A stretch of DNA of 64,000 bases from Chromera velia (taxonomy: Eukaryota; Sar; Chromeraceae), in assembly GCA_018398765.1 (NCBI GenBank), contig JAHBMJ010004586.1:89001-153000 (forward strand), given 5' to 3'. The first letter of the stretch is position 1; each line of letters opens with the position of its first letter. Under the pieces are notes generated by a model. That model was not told where the DNA came from, ran no database searches, and saw nothing but the letters and a program-made list of their open reading frames with translations. This document shows positions 35,505 through 47,700 of the stretch, one piece after another. Position numbers and translations under genes: made by a program.

Positions 35505-36300
35505 GAGTTGCACCATGCAGGGTTTTAAGTGTTGAAACCGGTGATGAAGTTTTGTAAACAATTAACATATAAAAACATAGATGTACAGCTAGCTAGGTCC
35601 CATCTAGGGTCCCATAAACACTAATTCGACACCTTATTTTTTACGCGGTGTGATATTTAAAAATTTGACTCGCATATAAAAATGAAATGTTTTTTTTAAG
35701 TTCATTGATTGAAACTATAGGATTGAACATGTACAACATCATAATGTATATTCTCCTAAATATTTTTTCATTTTCTATATACTTACTTGTGCATTAATTG
35801 ATTAATATGAATAGCTATAGGACTAAACGCTGTTATATAGGAATAAAACTGTTTTATATACTGCGTAAAACGCTAAAACTAGTCGACTAAATCGCTAGAA
35901 GCGTAGAAATAGACTGATGGCGTATTCAATGTGATGATGAAATATAAGTTTGTTCGAGAAATAATCTGAGAAATTCATGTGTGTCCATGATTATAAATTT
36001 TAGAACAAATTACTTAGCATATGGTTAGAGACCATTAGACATATTAATTCCTGTATTATTCCACTGATAATTCCAGTTTATTGGTTAGTTTATTGGACAG
36101 TTTTATTAAATTGTATGATAAAATTTTATCTAAAATTAGATTGTAGATTACTTATGTGCCACTGGCATACAGTCCATACTTAGTGGTAGTTCTATAGAGT
36201 TGTTAAGAGTTATATAAATATAGATTGCAATGAGCTAGGCTCCGACGGCTTCTACAATCAATTGATTGATTTATTAATAAAAAGGAAAGCAAATGCACCT
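35505..36300. other. AT-rich intergenic spacer
   Basis: There is a sharp switch to AT-rich sequence after the dynein stop codon, with no credible ORF, repeat array or RNA gene. It should include the 3' UTR and poly(A) region; no single polyadenylation signal stands out. Confidence 0.6.
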
Positions 36301-37514
36301 TAATTGAAATTATTACAAGCAAAGTGCCCTTTCTCTTTTAATCCTCCCATATGATGGGCTATATCCCGATACCGATGACTCGGCGATGAGAGATCTTCTC
36401 TTCCTTCTGCTCTTGCTCCTAGTCTTGCTCCCTTCCCTTGCTCTTGCCCGGCAATGCCCCTAGCAATGCCCGCAAATTGCAAAGCGCATGCTGGGAAATC
36501 ACACAAAAACTAGCATCAAAAGTATTCTACCAAAAAAAAATGTAGAAGGTAAAACAGGACCAGGAAACGAAGCGCAGGGGGCTTCAGTTGTGACGGAAGC
36601 ACAGAGAGGACATTGCCCTCGTCTCCCCTCCCTAAAGCAAACAAACGGACGAGAGAGGAAATAAAATAAAACTGCACCAAACAAACACATCTACACAACG
36701 TTCCTCTTCTTTACTGCCGCCCTTCCTTTCTCCTTTGGATGCAGCAGGTGCGTGAGTAAGAAGTCCAAAAACGGTCGCACAAGACCTGGTACGTACGTAC
36801 CAATAGAAGCAGACACCGATATATGCAGACCACACCGACACAGACTCACACCCACACCGACAGAGGCCCACACGAACCTCAACGCACAAATGGACATGCT
36901 TCCAGAGAAGAAGCTGAGGGGGGGAGGAGCTTTTTGAGACATACAGAGAACAAAATGCCAGCTTTGGGGGACAGGGCGGACCATGTCAGTGGCCTGCTTA
37001 GGAAAATAAATGACGAGAAGCAATAACGCTATCATGAAGGCACGCGGTGTGCACAAAAAGAACGCGGCCTTACAAATCGGACGAGGAAGAGACAGAGACC
37101 TACGAAGGTTCCAAGTTAAGACATAAAATGCGTGAGTGAATGGACGTCATTTTTTCATTCATAGACCCTGTATGCGTCTGAGTGCGTCTGAGTATGTGTA
37201 AGTGTGCGCATTCTGTCTCTCTCCCGTCATTGCACTTCTAAATTTCATTCCCCGGTTTCCAGCAAGCCCCCCTTCTGCCTACAAGTTGAGGGGGCTGCAT
37301 CCTCGTTTGCACTCGGTTGTTGGCTTTCCGGCTGTCTGTGCAGAACAGCGATTCCAGTTCTGTGTCTGCCTGCCTGCCTGTTCATCCCCTTTGTTCTTTT
37401 CTTCTGTTCCTCGATTTTGCTGTCTGCCTGTCCGCAAGGGATGATAGGCAGCAGGAACGCAAGAAAGAAAGAAAGAAAGAAAGAAAGACAGAAAGAGGAA
37501 GAGAGAGAGAGAGA

Positions 37515-37547
<33 letters not shown>

Positions 37548-37749
37548 GGACAGGCAGACCAACTACACGAATTCGTCTTCCAAAGGCAGGCCGACAGAAA
37601 GAAAACAGAGAGGCAAAGGAAGGAAGGAAGGAAGGAAGGAAGGGAAGAAAAGGCCGGCAAATAAAATAGCCTGTATGACTTCGTTTTTATGGGCAGCCAG
37701 ACAGAAAGAGAAAAAGAGAGAAACGCTCAACAAGGAAACGAAGAAAGGA

Positions 37750-37794
<45 letters not shown>

Positions 37795-39969
37795 AGAAAC
37801 AGGGGGAAAAGAAAGAGCCAAAACAACAACATGCACGTCAAGGGACGCGTCCGAAAAGGCGAGAAGGAAGAAACAACACATCAGAGAGAGAACCCTGTTG
37901 GACAACGATTGAGACAACCAAGTATGTCTCCATTCCCTTTGCTTCTCCCGTTTTTTTTTTTTTTTTGTCTTTTGGCATGTAGCTCGTCTACCTGCTGGCC
38001 GAACAATCTACTCGTGACCGATCAACAAGGTCGAAGGCAGGCAGGCAGGCAGGTTCAGCAAGTGAGTGTACGTCTTTTCTTTCTGATTTTCTTCCGCGTT
38101 TTCTTTTCGCTTTATCATCCCTTTCCCTCCCGATTCCAGTCGGTCAATGCGAATTGGTACAGCACATCCAGTCTGCCCATCAAGGCATTTAGCTGTCACT
38201 TCCTGGTGGACATATTTTTGGATACGGTCGACTCATGCGTCCACCATGCCTCGCTTTCTCATTTCACTTTTGCATTTCGTCCTCTCTCCGCCTCTCTTCT
38301 CTTCTCCTCCAATTTCTCCCCTTTCTCTTCCGAGCTCCCCCCCTCTCTTCTACTTTGCATGCATACTTGTGGAGGGAGGAAGTCAACCCCCCGCCCCCCC
38401 CAGTTTCCCCTGAGACAAAAGACAGACAAAGGACTACTCTGACGGCAAACAGGTGCGAAAAGGTGTGGAACCATGTCTGCCTTCAAAAAGAAAGAAACAT
38501 GCATGGTTGGGATCCCGGGACCACAGGTGTGTCACATGCACTGACGGCTCGGAAACATCATGCCAGAGAGAAAAGTAGAGAGGCAGAGAATGTGAGGTAA
38601 GTAAGTGAATGAGTTGACTGCACAACGAGCAATCGGACAAGTCAGTTAGACAGTGTTCCTCCTGCTCAGAGAAATGGCAAGTCAATTTTCCAGAGAAAAA
38701 AAACAACAATCTCGTTCTAAATTTGCTTGCATGCTGTTCCTTTTTTTTTTTTTTTTGGTTCATTTTCCTCATTTTTGAAAGATCGGGTGATCGACACGAC
38801 AGCCGTCAAACACGACACCCTAAATGTACCCCCAGTCAAACACACAGAAATGCAACGCGTATGTACAGTGACAGACAGGCAGGGAGTGAGGACGAAGAGT
38901 GTAACAAGAACGATCAATGGATTGCTTGACTTCCCCTTTTGTCCCAACACTGCTGCCGCCCCACGCACTTTCCATGCAAACATGAAGATGGTAGAAAGTC
39001 CCATAGGAAGTCACATGGGAAGGGAGGGAGATGAGAGACAAAAGGAAGGGGGGGAGATGAGAGACAAAAGGAAGGAAGGAAGGAGCATTGAGCATGAGCA
39101 AGAGAGGTACAGACTCTCCTTTATCACCGAAAACCAGCCAAGCAGGAAAAGAAAGAATCGAAAGGGCGCGAATCACAAGTCAGGAAGCAAGTCAACAGCG
39201 CCCCCTTTCCTCCCTGCCCTTCTATACAGGGACCCCCTCCTTCCTTCCGGTGTCATGCTTTGCGTTGCCCCGCCATTGCTCTGAGTTACGAAACCTCCGC
39301 ATCGTTTCCCGTTCCCTTTGGAGGAAACGACGGGGCTTTCTCTCTCCAGCTTTCTTTCTCTACACATGGAGCCCTGCTCTCCTCTCCTCTCCTCCTCTCC
39401 TCACCCGCTCTTCTAGCTCCTCCCGTTCACTCAAAGAGATTGATTTCCCTGCGAAGAGAAGAAACACAAACAGGGGGAAAGGAGCCTAAAACACAAACAC
39501 GACGCCTTTGCCGGGCAGAACGGAGGCGTTCCCTTTGCACCTCTCAAGCTTATCACCACATTGTGTGCCTGTTGTCTTGTTTGCATGGGAGGAGGAGGGA
39601 GTCGCTTGCGTCACAGGAGTCGTTGGCATCCACCGAACCCCACACAAATAAAGAAAAATCCGGTTAAGCTGGTGTGCACACATAAATATGGACTAGCACG
39701 AGTATCCGCAGCAAAAGGGGAAAATGCAACAAGGGGTGGAACAAAAGCTTCAAATCACACAGTTCCCGTTCTCTCTTCGACCTGTTTGACTGACTTTGTC
39801 GCTCTTCCGTTCAGTCGGCCTTCGTCTCGACAGCACAAACCTTCCTGCACTCCGAACAAAAAAACAAGAAGGGAAAAACCCAGAGAAAAGTGATTCTCAG
39901 AAGGAAAAGAGCTCGATCCTAAAATCCGTCTGAGAATTCAACGCAGGACACAGACAGAGGCGAATCAAA
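36301..39969. other. Unresolved microsatellite-rich region, probably introns/3' part of the next minus-strand gene
   Basis: The only larger open frames run through simple repeats: poly-Leu/Ser, poly-Gly and (GAAA)n. Short exon-like pieces with splice signals exist: on the minus strand about 38200-38125 (an EVTAKCLDGQTGCAVPIRID frame) and about 36995-36940, and on the plus strand about 38138-38230. They could not be joined in phase. Plus-strand GA/GAAA/G tracts match the pattern of minus-strand introns elsewhere in the window. Confidence 0.4.
37463..37546. repeat. (GAAA)n-(GA)n-G30 compound tract
   Basis: GAAA tetramers pass into a GA run and then an uninterrupted run of 30 G (37517-37546). 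Confidence 0.95.
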
Positions 39970-40625
39970 AGAAACGGAGTTTTCTGCTTGCCTCGAAGTT
40001 TACTGACAGAAAAGCGGCGAATGATTCCGGATCCCGGGGCGTGATCCTCACTATGGGGATCCATGCAGCTGTACAGAATCCGGGTGTCATCCCCTCCTGC
40101 TCCTTCATCTCTTTGTTGTGTCCACCCCTTTCCTGGCCGTCTCTCTCGTCAAAAGTCGGCACAAGAGAACATGGCGCAAGGTCGGAAGTTTTCCTTCCGG
40201 CCTTTCGTCGGCGTTGGTCCATCTGTTCTCCTTGGCTGGTTCTCTTCTTTGCGGAAGAAGTTTTGGCGGGATTGGATGCGTTGGCCATTTTGCTTTTTGA
40301 AGCCCCCCAGGATTTTTTCAGTCTTTTCAGTCTGGCAGTGTTTGTATTTACAGAAGACAGGCTGGATGACGTACAGAATGACTCAGTCAGTAGGGGCTTG
40401 TCCACGTCGTGCACCCTCTGCCGGTTATCCACGTGGGCGCTGTGGAAGGCGAAGGGTGGGAGCTATTGTGTTCACAAGCGACTTTCAAATGCATGATTTT
40501 TGTTCCTCCCAAATTTTTAGTCCGTCTCTTTCGACTCGCACGCACTGCATGCATGCATTGCAGTTCACGGATTGAGGGGCACTTTCACAAATTGACCCGA
40601 TTACGCCCGAATGCCCTTCGTGCAT
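39970..40625 (-). CDS. 5' exons of an unidentified minus-strand gene (partial model)
   Basis: Exon 1 (40625-40546) begins at an ATG and reads MHEGHSGVIGSICESA onward, ending at a GTGCGT donor. Exon 2 starts at 40439 after a CCACAG acceptor and joins exactly in phase to give H-A-H-V-D-N-R-Q. It continues about 145 residues: a Lys/Arg-rich, probably nuclear-type basic segment (ARLKRLKKSW, KKRTSQGEQMDQRRRK), then an uncharacterised stretch ending near DPESFAAFLSVNFEAS. The exon-2 donor (possible GTCAGT at about 40005) and later exons are not resolved. I do not recognise the family. The start lies 202 bp from the divergent gene at 40828. Confidence 0.5.
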
Positions 40626-40827
40626 GACAAGTTCGTGTGTGAAGGTCAGTCAATTAATTGACTTCCAGTCGACCTGACTTGTCCTGGCTGCCACAGTTCA
40701 GTTTTGGACCGAAAGGAAGGAAAGAGCCATCAAAATTTCCAGCAACCAAGGCTGTCTTGATGTGGCGTTTTGAAGAAAGACAACATCCCCGGTAGGAATC
40801 CTTGTTTGGCATTTATCCGCAGGCAAC
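40626..40827. promoter_or_regulatory. Divergent intergenic region (inferred promoter)
   Basis: A 202-bp spacer lies between two divergent start codons. A CCGCAG acceptor-like site just before the plus-strand ATG (about 40822) hints at an intron in its 5' UTR. No core element was recognised. Confidence 0.3.
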
Positions 40828-41373
40828 ATGCTGATTCGGAGCTTCGTCTTGCTTGTCTTAGCGAATCTTTCACGTGAAGGAAGTTGCAGTTGCACCAACA
40901 GCGTGACCGCACTGCAGCATTGTTCTGAATTCAACGGGGCGTTTTCAAGTGAGAGCGCGTCAGCACAGAGACTCTGGGACGTCGCTTTCAGTGACGAGAA
41001 CGTAGAGTCAACTCTGGAAGACGCAGGATACAAAACCACATCAGAGTGTAAAGCAGCCTACACAAGTTTCAATTGCGCGTACTTCCTACAGTTGTGCGAT
41101 GCAAAGGGCGGAAAGGTCGTGAAACCATGTCGGTCCGCCTGTGTGGCACAAATGATGGAATGTGACAAGCAGGACCTCTCATTTGAGACTGCGGTGGAGG
41201 CCTGCAGGAGTTTGGACTTTGCGTCGGAGTCCGATGAGGACTGTGCAGGGTTCAATAGAGACTTTTCAGAAGATACAACCAGTGGAGCACCTAGACTGAC
41301 CGCAGGAGGACTATGGCTACCATGGCTCTCTCTTTTGGTCTTTCTTTTGGCAGGGTTTCTACGGAGATTCTAA
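40828..41373 (+). CDS. Secreted Cys-rich protein, Frizzled-CRD-like spacing, probable GPI anchor
   Basis: A single exon of 181 residues. Residues 1-20 form a signal peptide (MLIRSFVLLVLANLS...). The mature part has about ten Cys, including F-N-C-A-Y-F-L-Q-L-C, K-P-C-R-S-A-C and a later C-R-S-L. This recalls the second half of Frizzled-type cysteine-rich domains (F-x-C...P-C-R-x-x-C-x-x-x-x-x-x-C), although the domain is shorter than usual. The C-terminus has small residues (TSGAP) followed by a hydrophobic stretch (LWLPWLSLLVFLLAGFL) and two Arg, fitting either a GPI-attachment signal or a single membrane anchor. Likely a cell-surface protein; ligand unknown. The ATG is the first Met, and no intron is needed. 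Confidence 0.65.
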   Translation: MLIRSFVLLVLANLSREGSCSCTNSVTALQHCSEFNGAFSSESASAQRLWDVAFSDENVESTLEDAGYKTTSECKAAYTSFNCAYFLQLCDAKGGKVVKPCRSACVAQMMECDKQDLSFETAVEACRSLDFASESDEDCAGFNRDFSEDTTSGAPRLTAGGLWLPWLSLLVFLLAGFLRRF

Positions 41374-42182
41374 GTTTGCTCCATGGGAAGGAGTGGGTGG
41401 GGGGTGGGAGAGCGTCGGCAACTTCTGAGTGCCGTTTGTGATCATTAAGTTTAACTCGACCACGAATTCGAAGGTGCAGGGGCGAGGCAGAGAGACCTTG
41501 TCCTGCCGACTTTTGTACACAAAAATGAGAATGAAATCTGCTGTATATTACCTCGTCGACTAAGAAAGTCCGAGAGAAAGTCAGACTCCCAGGGTATGGC
41601 GGTGAGAGCACGGAGAAAGGTAGACCGAACAACTGTCAGAACGCCTGTGTGGACGATCATGAGACGTCGATCATGCATCGAATCCATCGATCATTTGATA
41701 ATCGGGAGCTTAGCGCTCCAACTGGGGTTAGGCATCCATCATGATTTTATATATTTCCCCAAATACTTCCATGCAACACGGTTTCCAACTTTCCATTTCT
41801 AGTACATGATCAAGATTCCAAAGTCTTATACTCTCTTAGATTCGAATTAAATTTGTACGTCATTGTATACTGGTATAAGAAAATAACTTAAGCAACTACT
41901 ATAGTTACAATGTAGTTTACGTCAAGATAATAATAATAAAACACGTGCTGAGTCACTGCTGGCTATAAAACTTTTTAATCTAGTTCTTAATTGAGCTAAT
42001 GCGGAAGAAGTAGTGAGTGTTTGAATTTTCAGAATTAAAAAAAATTAATAAGTTCTGTTCAAAGTTGTCAAGACATAACGCGACTATTCAGTATAGACGG
42101 GATACACCCAACTAGTAACTGTTGGGTGAGTGCCTCGGGGGGTACGTGTAGGTGGCCGCAAAAGAAAATGCCGGAGCCATAG

Positions 42183-42270
42183 CAAAAAAAATGACCGCGC
42201 CAGGAAGCGAACCCGGGACCACGCGTGTGCATGTGAATAGGATGTGCTACCGATTGAGCTGTACTGCACC
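42183..42270 (-). other. tRNA-like / SINE-head element
   Basis: On the minus strand, a Pol III A-box-like CAGCTCAATCGGTA (42261-42248) is followed by a B-box-like GGTTCGCTTCC (42213-42203), a T-arm that can pair (CCGGG/CCTGG), and T8 at 42191-42184 that could end Pol III transcription. The acceptor and anticodon stems do not pair, so this is not a working tRNA. It is best read as a tRNA-derived SINE head or tRNA relic. Confidence 0.4.
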
Positions 42271-42495
42271 GAAATGGTGCGCTGCGAAGGGGCGCCAATC
42301 GCATTATTGCATGCGGTGGCCAATCCGGCAACCGATTATTTTGACGCACGTACGTACTAAAAGCCGATTTCTCTGTCAGAATTTTGCGTGACATCGATCC
42401 CCTCCCAAAAGATGGAGAGCTGCGATATGCAAGTACGTGCGATCTGAAGGCCTTTCGGCTGATCTCAGCAAAGCTGAGCTGCCCCCCGAGGCGAT

Positions 42496-42690
42496 GCCGA
42501 GTTGTCAGTTTTTTTTTGTACTGATTACGGAGTTAGGGGGGTCAGGGACCCCAATTAAAATGACCTTAAACACCCACTTTCAAAATTGTTTCTAATGAGT
42601 TCCTGACCGCATATCAACTTTTAAAAACACTTCATTAAGCTTCTAATGTGCCATTTCTACTGATTACAGAGTTAGGCCCGACAACTCGGC
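42496..42690. mobile_element. Small foldback (MITE-like) element
   Basis: Perfect 11-bp terminal inverted repeats, GCCGAGTTGTC (42496-42506) and GACAACTCGGC (42680-42690), enclose 173 bp that also carry a near-exact direct repeat ACTGATTAC(G/A)GAGTTAGG at 42520 and 42659. No clear target duplication was found. Confidence 0.35.
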
Positions 42691-43607
42691 CTATATGCTG
42701 AACAGTTATGAAATAGACTGAAATAGTTTTTCTATACTCTATACATCTTTTTTATAAATTAATCCTGAAATTATTGAAATCATTGTTCAAATCAATATCA
42801 ATTGATAAATCAAGTTTAATCAATTTTTTAAAGATTCTTAATAAAGTTTACTAATGAACCTACTAGTTGCTGAAAAAACAAAAACCGCATGACCTAGCAT
42901 GATCTACTATGTATGGTTGGCCAGAGCCATATAGAGACTAGCCTAGAGAGTGGCTAGTAGCCGGCTACTGCAGCTTAATTAAAGTTGCAGGCTAACGGCG
43001 GTTCACCCACTTTATAACTAACTCAACCAATCAAATCTTTCAAAGCTAGCTCTGGCGACAGATAGACATAGCGGGAAGGCCCGAGGGCGGAACATATCAA
43101 TCAATCAATCAATCAATCAAAATCAAATTATGTTAAATTGCTTTCTAAAGACCAAGTATCAAACTCTATAATAGCCTAAATAATAGTTTTAATATATTAT
43201 AATCTATAGATATTAATATTAATATATAAATACGTCCTTTAACATGCAGCCAACTTTGAAACAACTCATAATCTCAAATTCGGAATTCCCCAATTATGAT
43301 GGGCTGATCAATTAATACAGCTGTGCATTCAAAAAGTTACAGCATTTCGTTTAATTCACACTGAAATGTTGTACAACGTACTGATTTGTCCTGTGATTTA
43401 CATACTATATAGTGGGGTTCCAGTTCTGCTTTACGGCTCTTCTGCCCTCTACATGACACTCCTCAGCAATCTACTTCAACATCGGAGTTGAACCAGACAG
43501 ACAACGAACATGATTCAGGAAGCTTCCGTCCAGATCATAGAATGGCCTCATAAAATTAACTTGATTGCACTCATCAGCATTGACGCGGGCATGGGCAGAC
43601 AAAAGAC

Positions 43608-43866
43608 TCATAGCAACACAAAAGGATAAGCGAGGATGAGACAAGAGTGACGAGGAAGGTGAATGTCCAAAATCGGACGAGACATGTATTGTCCTGACCT
43701 ACAGGTCTTGACGGCCTTTCTGGCTTGGGTACGGACACAGTTCTCTTTGTTCACGGATCCATTCAGTGTGCTCGTTTGGCACACGACCTGGTCCGAGAAC
43801 TCTGCTTGCTGCTTTTCTGCTGCCGACGTACCCGACCTGGGCTCTACTCGGAGGCATACATGCATG

Positions 43867-43905
<39 letters not shown>

Positions 43906-44380
43906 GAGTGGCAGATGTCTGACTGTCTCTCTGTCGGTTGATCAATTTCATTTCTGAGACTGAGAGACCGAGCAGGTTGCATAATCTCATGACCGCTCCA
44001 CTTGTACTCAGCACAGCGGTCATCTCCTCCATTTGATTCCAGTCGGAAGTGTGCAAAATTTTCCTTTCTTTCAATGTGTGTGAAATTTACTGTGAATCCA
44101 CGCATCGAGTATGTCCGCACTGAAGAATGCAGCAGCTTGCTCGCTCTTACAGAACAGCCCCCCACTTCAGACCAGCTGCCGTCCACTCATCCCTGCATCG
44201 ACACGCGCCCATGGGCTCTGTGTTCTCCACCAATCACGGCTCCTGCCGAAGCGTTCCTTTCTGCGAGTGTCAATCCATCCAGAATGTCAAAAAAGGGCGT
44301 ACAGCCTTTTCAAATGACGGCAATCCGGCACATTTTTTCTCATTCAAAGGTCCTTCTGCCAGAGCATTCCAGGCCAACAT
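43608..44380 (-). CDS. Uncertain coding candidate
   Basis: Several minus-strand pieces look protein-like: FDILDGLTLAERNASAGAV near 44310-44210, FTVNFTHIERKENF near 44100-44050, and a Lys/Gln/Ser-rich piece near 43850-43670. The open frame runs through a (CT)n tract at 43870-43905, which is more likely intronic, and the pieces did not join convincingly. The plus strand is also open over 44002-44440. There may be a small gene here, or none. Confidence 0.2.
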
Positions 44381-44437
44381 ATTTGACACATGAAATCACT
44401 TTGCAGTCAAGCGCAAGACTTTGTCAGGAACTGGAGA

Positions 44438-44471
<34 letters not shown>

Positions 44472-44737
44472 TATTACCAATCGGCATGAAGGCAACGGAT
44501 GAGGACAAGAGACATCAGACACGAGACACGTCAGAGAGCTTTCGTGACTGACTCCTTTTACAGTACGTTTACTTGTTTATTTCTGCATTTGTCAAACTAG
44601 AATGAGAGGAAAGGAGAGGGCGAGAAAGAGGACAGAAAGGATAGACACGTAGTATTCTTTATGACACATCGCCCGCTTCAGGTTGTTCTTCAGGTGATTG
44701 TTCTACTCTTCGCAACAACGCTTGCAGTCTTTTCGTT

Positions 44738-47700
44738 CTACCCGCCAAAAAGAGCTGCGTCGATGTCACGCTCGAGGGACTCCCCTTTCCCCTCTACTTC
44801 TGAGTCGGCACAGTCAGAACCGTCCTGATCCTCCTCCTCTGCCAGCGTTTCCATCAGCTGGAGAGGCCGGGTCGAGAGGACAGAGGAGCGTCGGACGACG
44901 TTGCTGGTCTTTGAGAAGGAGGGAAGAGTGATGTCCGTCTTGTCGTTGACACGTTGTGCTGCACGCGGATTTACGTTTATTCAGATACGGGAAATATTAC
45001 TTTTTCTTGCTGGGAGAAGATAAAAAATCGGCTGTAGAAGAATTTGATCAAGGAAATCCTCCATTCTTGCACTCCGCAGTCTGCAGCTTCAATCCCCATA
45101 TTCTCTCCTGCCAAGAACCGGCGGTATCTTGACAGGGCTTTCCACGGTAAATGAAGTGTGTAGCTGCTGACTGACCGTACGCGTTGCCGGGGCACCGGGC
45201 TTCCAAGTTGACAAGCCACACGGCTGCGTTCACGACATACCGTGTGGACCCCGCCTGGTCCCAGTACCAGAAGAGGCGCGTGAATGCTCCATCAAAAACA
45301 GCTCTCTTTCCGTCCCTGTCGTGAATCGCGATGATCAGGTTCGAAGCCGAACCCCACATCAGGGGCTCCATATCGGGACCAGGATTCACTGTCGCGACAC
45401 TGATCCCTTCGTATAAGTTCTCGACGCCAGTTGTGATCAAGTGCTCCTTGAAACCTGGTCCGCCTTCCGTCTGCCGCAGTTGGACCTGCTTATCACCCTG
45501 TGTGTACCCTGCCATCGACGACCCGAAAATTCTCTGCAAACAAAAAGTCAATTTTGAGAATTGCTGTCAAGCTGTTTCGGAACTTCCGATGTCTTTCGAG
45601 TGCTAGTCGGAAGCAAACCACCGGCCTAGCCACCGACTGACCAGTCCAAGGAAATTCGCGTCCGCGTGGTATGGATCGTTGTCACCCCAAAGGTACAGCC
45701 CATTGCCCTCGTTGTAGAATCGTTGCAGCACCTGCAAGAACAACCGGCTCAGACAGAAAAAAGAGCAACAGAGAAACAGTGTGTCAATGTCCTGACAGAC
45801 AAGGAGGGAAAGAAATGTGACCCCGGCTCTCCCAATGAGACCTTGCGGTCGCAGACAACAGGGAGGTCGATAAGAATTTGAACCTGCCGACACATGTGTA
45901 GTGGAGCCAGGAAATGTGTCAATCAGCCCAACAAAAACTTCCCTGACAGACACGTTTGCTGCAACACAAATCTACAGTGTCGGACAGCCATTCACAAAAG
46001 AACTTAGGGGGGAGCAGGTCAGGAAGCAACTAACGTCTGCATGCGCTTCTCCAAGCGTCTGCGTGCTGGTCGAGATCACCCAGCACTGACAGCAGGTCTT
46101 CAGAACATCTTCGAGCTCCTTCGGCGAAGGGACTTCTGTCCATCTGTGGACCTCAAAGCCTTTGGTGGTCAGGGCGCCCAGGGGCTTCGAGAAGTCAAAT
46201 CCCTCCCCAGTGTACAAGTGCAAGACTGCAATCTTCAGACCCTTGAATGCTCCATCGAGCCCCAGGTCATACGCAGTACCGAATGCGTTGCCGTACTGGT
46301 CCCTGTGGGCAGCCTCAGCGATAGTTGACATGCCGGCATATTTCGAGTAGCACATCTTGGCGTCGCTACCGCGCCTCAGTGACACATCCTTGCTCGGCTT
46401 GTCGTCAAGTCCCTCCATCACCTTGGCAATTCTCGCAAAGTCGACCCCCTCAAACTTCGCATCGGGCATACCCATCCCCAAGACTGTCTGTCCGAGCTTC
46501 GCTCCTCCCCTCACGGCCTTGAACTCAGAGAGCCCCAGGCGCTGACAGATGTTGTTGCTGAAGAACTTCGCGATGCCCTTGTCCCCCAAGTTCCCTGCAC
46601 CGTAGTCGCACTGCTCGGAGTGGATCTGGGGGTCTGTCCACTTGTTCCCGACCTGAGAGCAGAGGACGGAGAATCAAAGCATCGGGATCATGACGAAGGG
46701 AAGTGCTTAGAGACTCTTGGACCATGTCTTGAAGACCCAGCGAATGAACGAACGAGTCGCCCTGTGGGGAAGAGATAAGAAAAAACTCAAGGCGCGTCGA
46801 CTGACCCCCTGAATGTCCACCACGATTTCTTCCCCCCCCGATTCCTCGAAGGTGAAGTGCGAGAAGGCATGGGGCGTGTTTCGGGGGTTGTCCCAGTCGA
46901 CACCTCCGTCGTTATCCGAAAAGTGACAGAAGTCATCCCCGAGATAGGGCTCAACCCTTGCCCACATGCCACCGAAGGGCCTGCTAGCGAAATCGGCAAA
47001 GCGCAAAAACAATTGGACAGGGAGAGGCGGAATGCTCACGGCGTATGCAAGCTGTGCGCCTTCAACAAACTTACCCTGCACTATGAGCAGCAAAACAATC
47101 ACGCCAGGTCTGTAAGGAGCATTTTCAGAGGGTCGGAATGAGTCGTCCGACGGGTAGCATATATTTCTCTTCCGAGAGCAACTAGTTCAACAGAGTCGCT
47201 GAGGCTCGGCTCCTGTCTTCGGCAATGGGCAGCGTGGAAGGCGTCTACACAAAAGCACACTACATCGCAAGTCTGTACATTCTTGTCTTGATCAGTGTAC
47301 ATTCCAAAGGATCTATGCCGACGCAGGGCGCATCAAAACTGACCCGTCGATGATCTTTGCAACCTCTGGCTGGACAAACTTGACGAATTCGTCAGAGAGG
47401 GCACCAAGCTTCTGGACGGCCTCGTTGAAGCGCTCGGCATAGAAGAGGGCCCGGAGGTACACAGCTGCATCCTGGAGATGCATTTTCTGTGTGTTCCACT
47501 CCTTGTCCAAAGAGACCTTGGCTGAGTCCCCAGAAGCTTCCTTGCTGCTGGGTGTCAAGTACAGCTTCAGCACCCGCATACCGTCCCTTGTGGAGTGCAC
47601 TTCGGCCATTCGCATGCCACCCCGCGCCAATCTCTTCACCTTCTTGAACGTCGAGGTGCCTTTTGACTTGCAACTCACCCTTCCTGCAGGTGTGCACGGG

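Larger units (their letters stand above)
41374..43607. other. AT-rich intergenic region with small repeats
   Basis: There is no credible protein gene. It holds a tRNA-like element (42183-42270), a small foldback element (42496-42690), a short hairpin around ACCCAACTAGTAACTGTTGG near 42105-42125 and an (ATCA)n run near 43097-43120. The rest is AT-rich and featureless. Confidence 0.6.

Noticed and set aside
42248-42270. Functional tRNA-Val gene (CAC anticodon-like triplet)
   Set aside because: The acceptor and anticodon stems do not pair; only the internal promoter boxes and T-arm are preserved.
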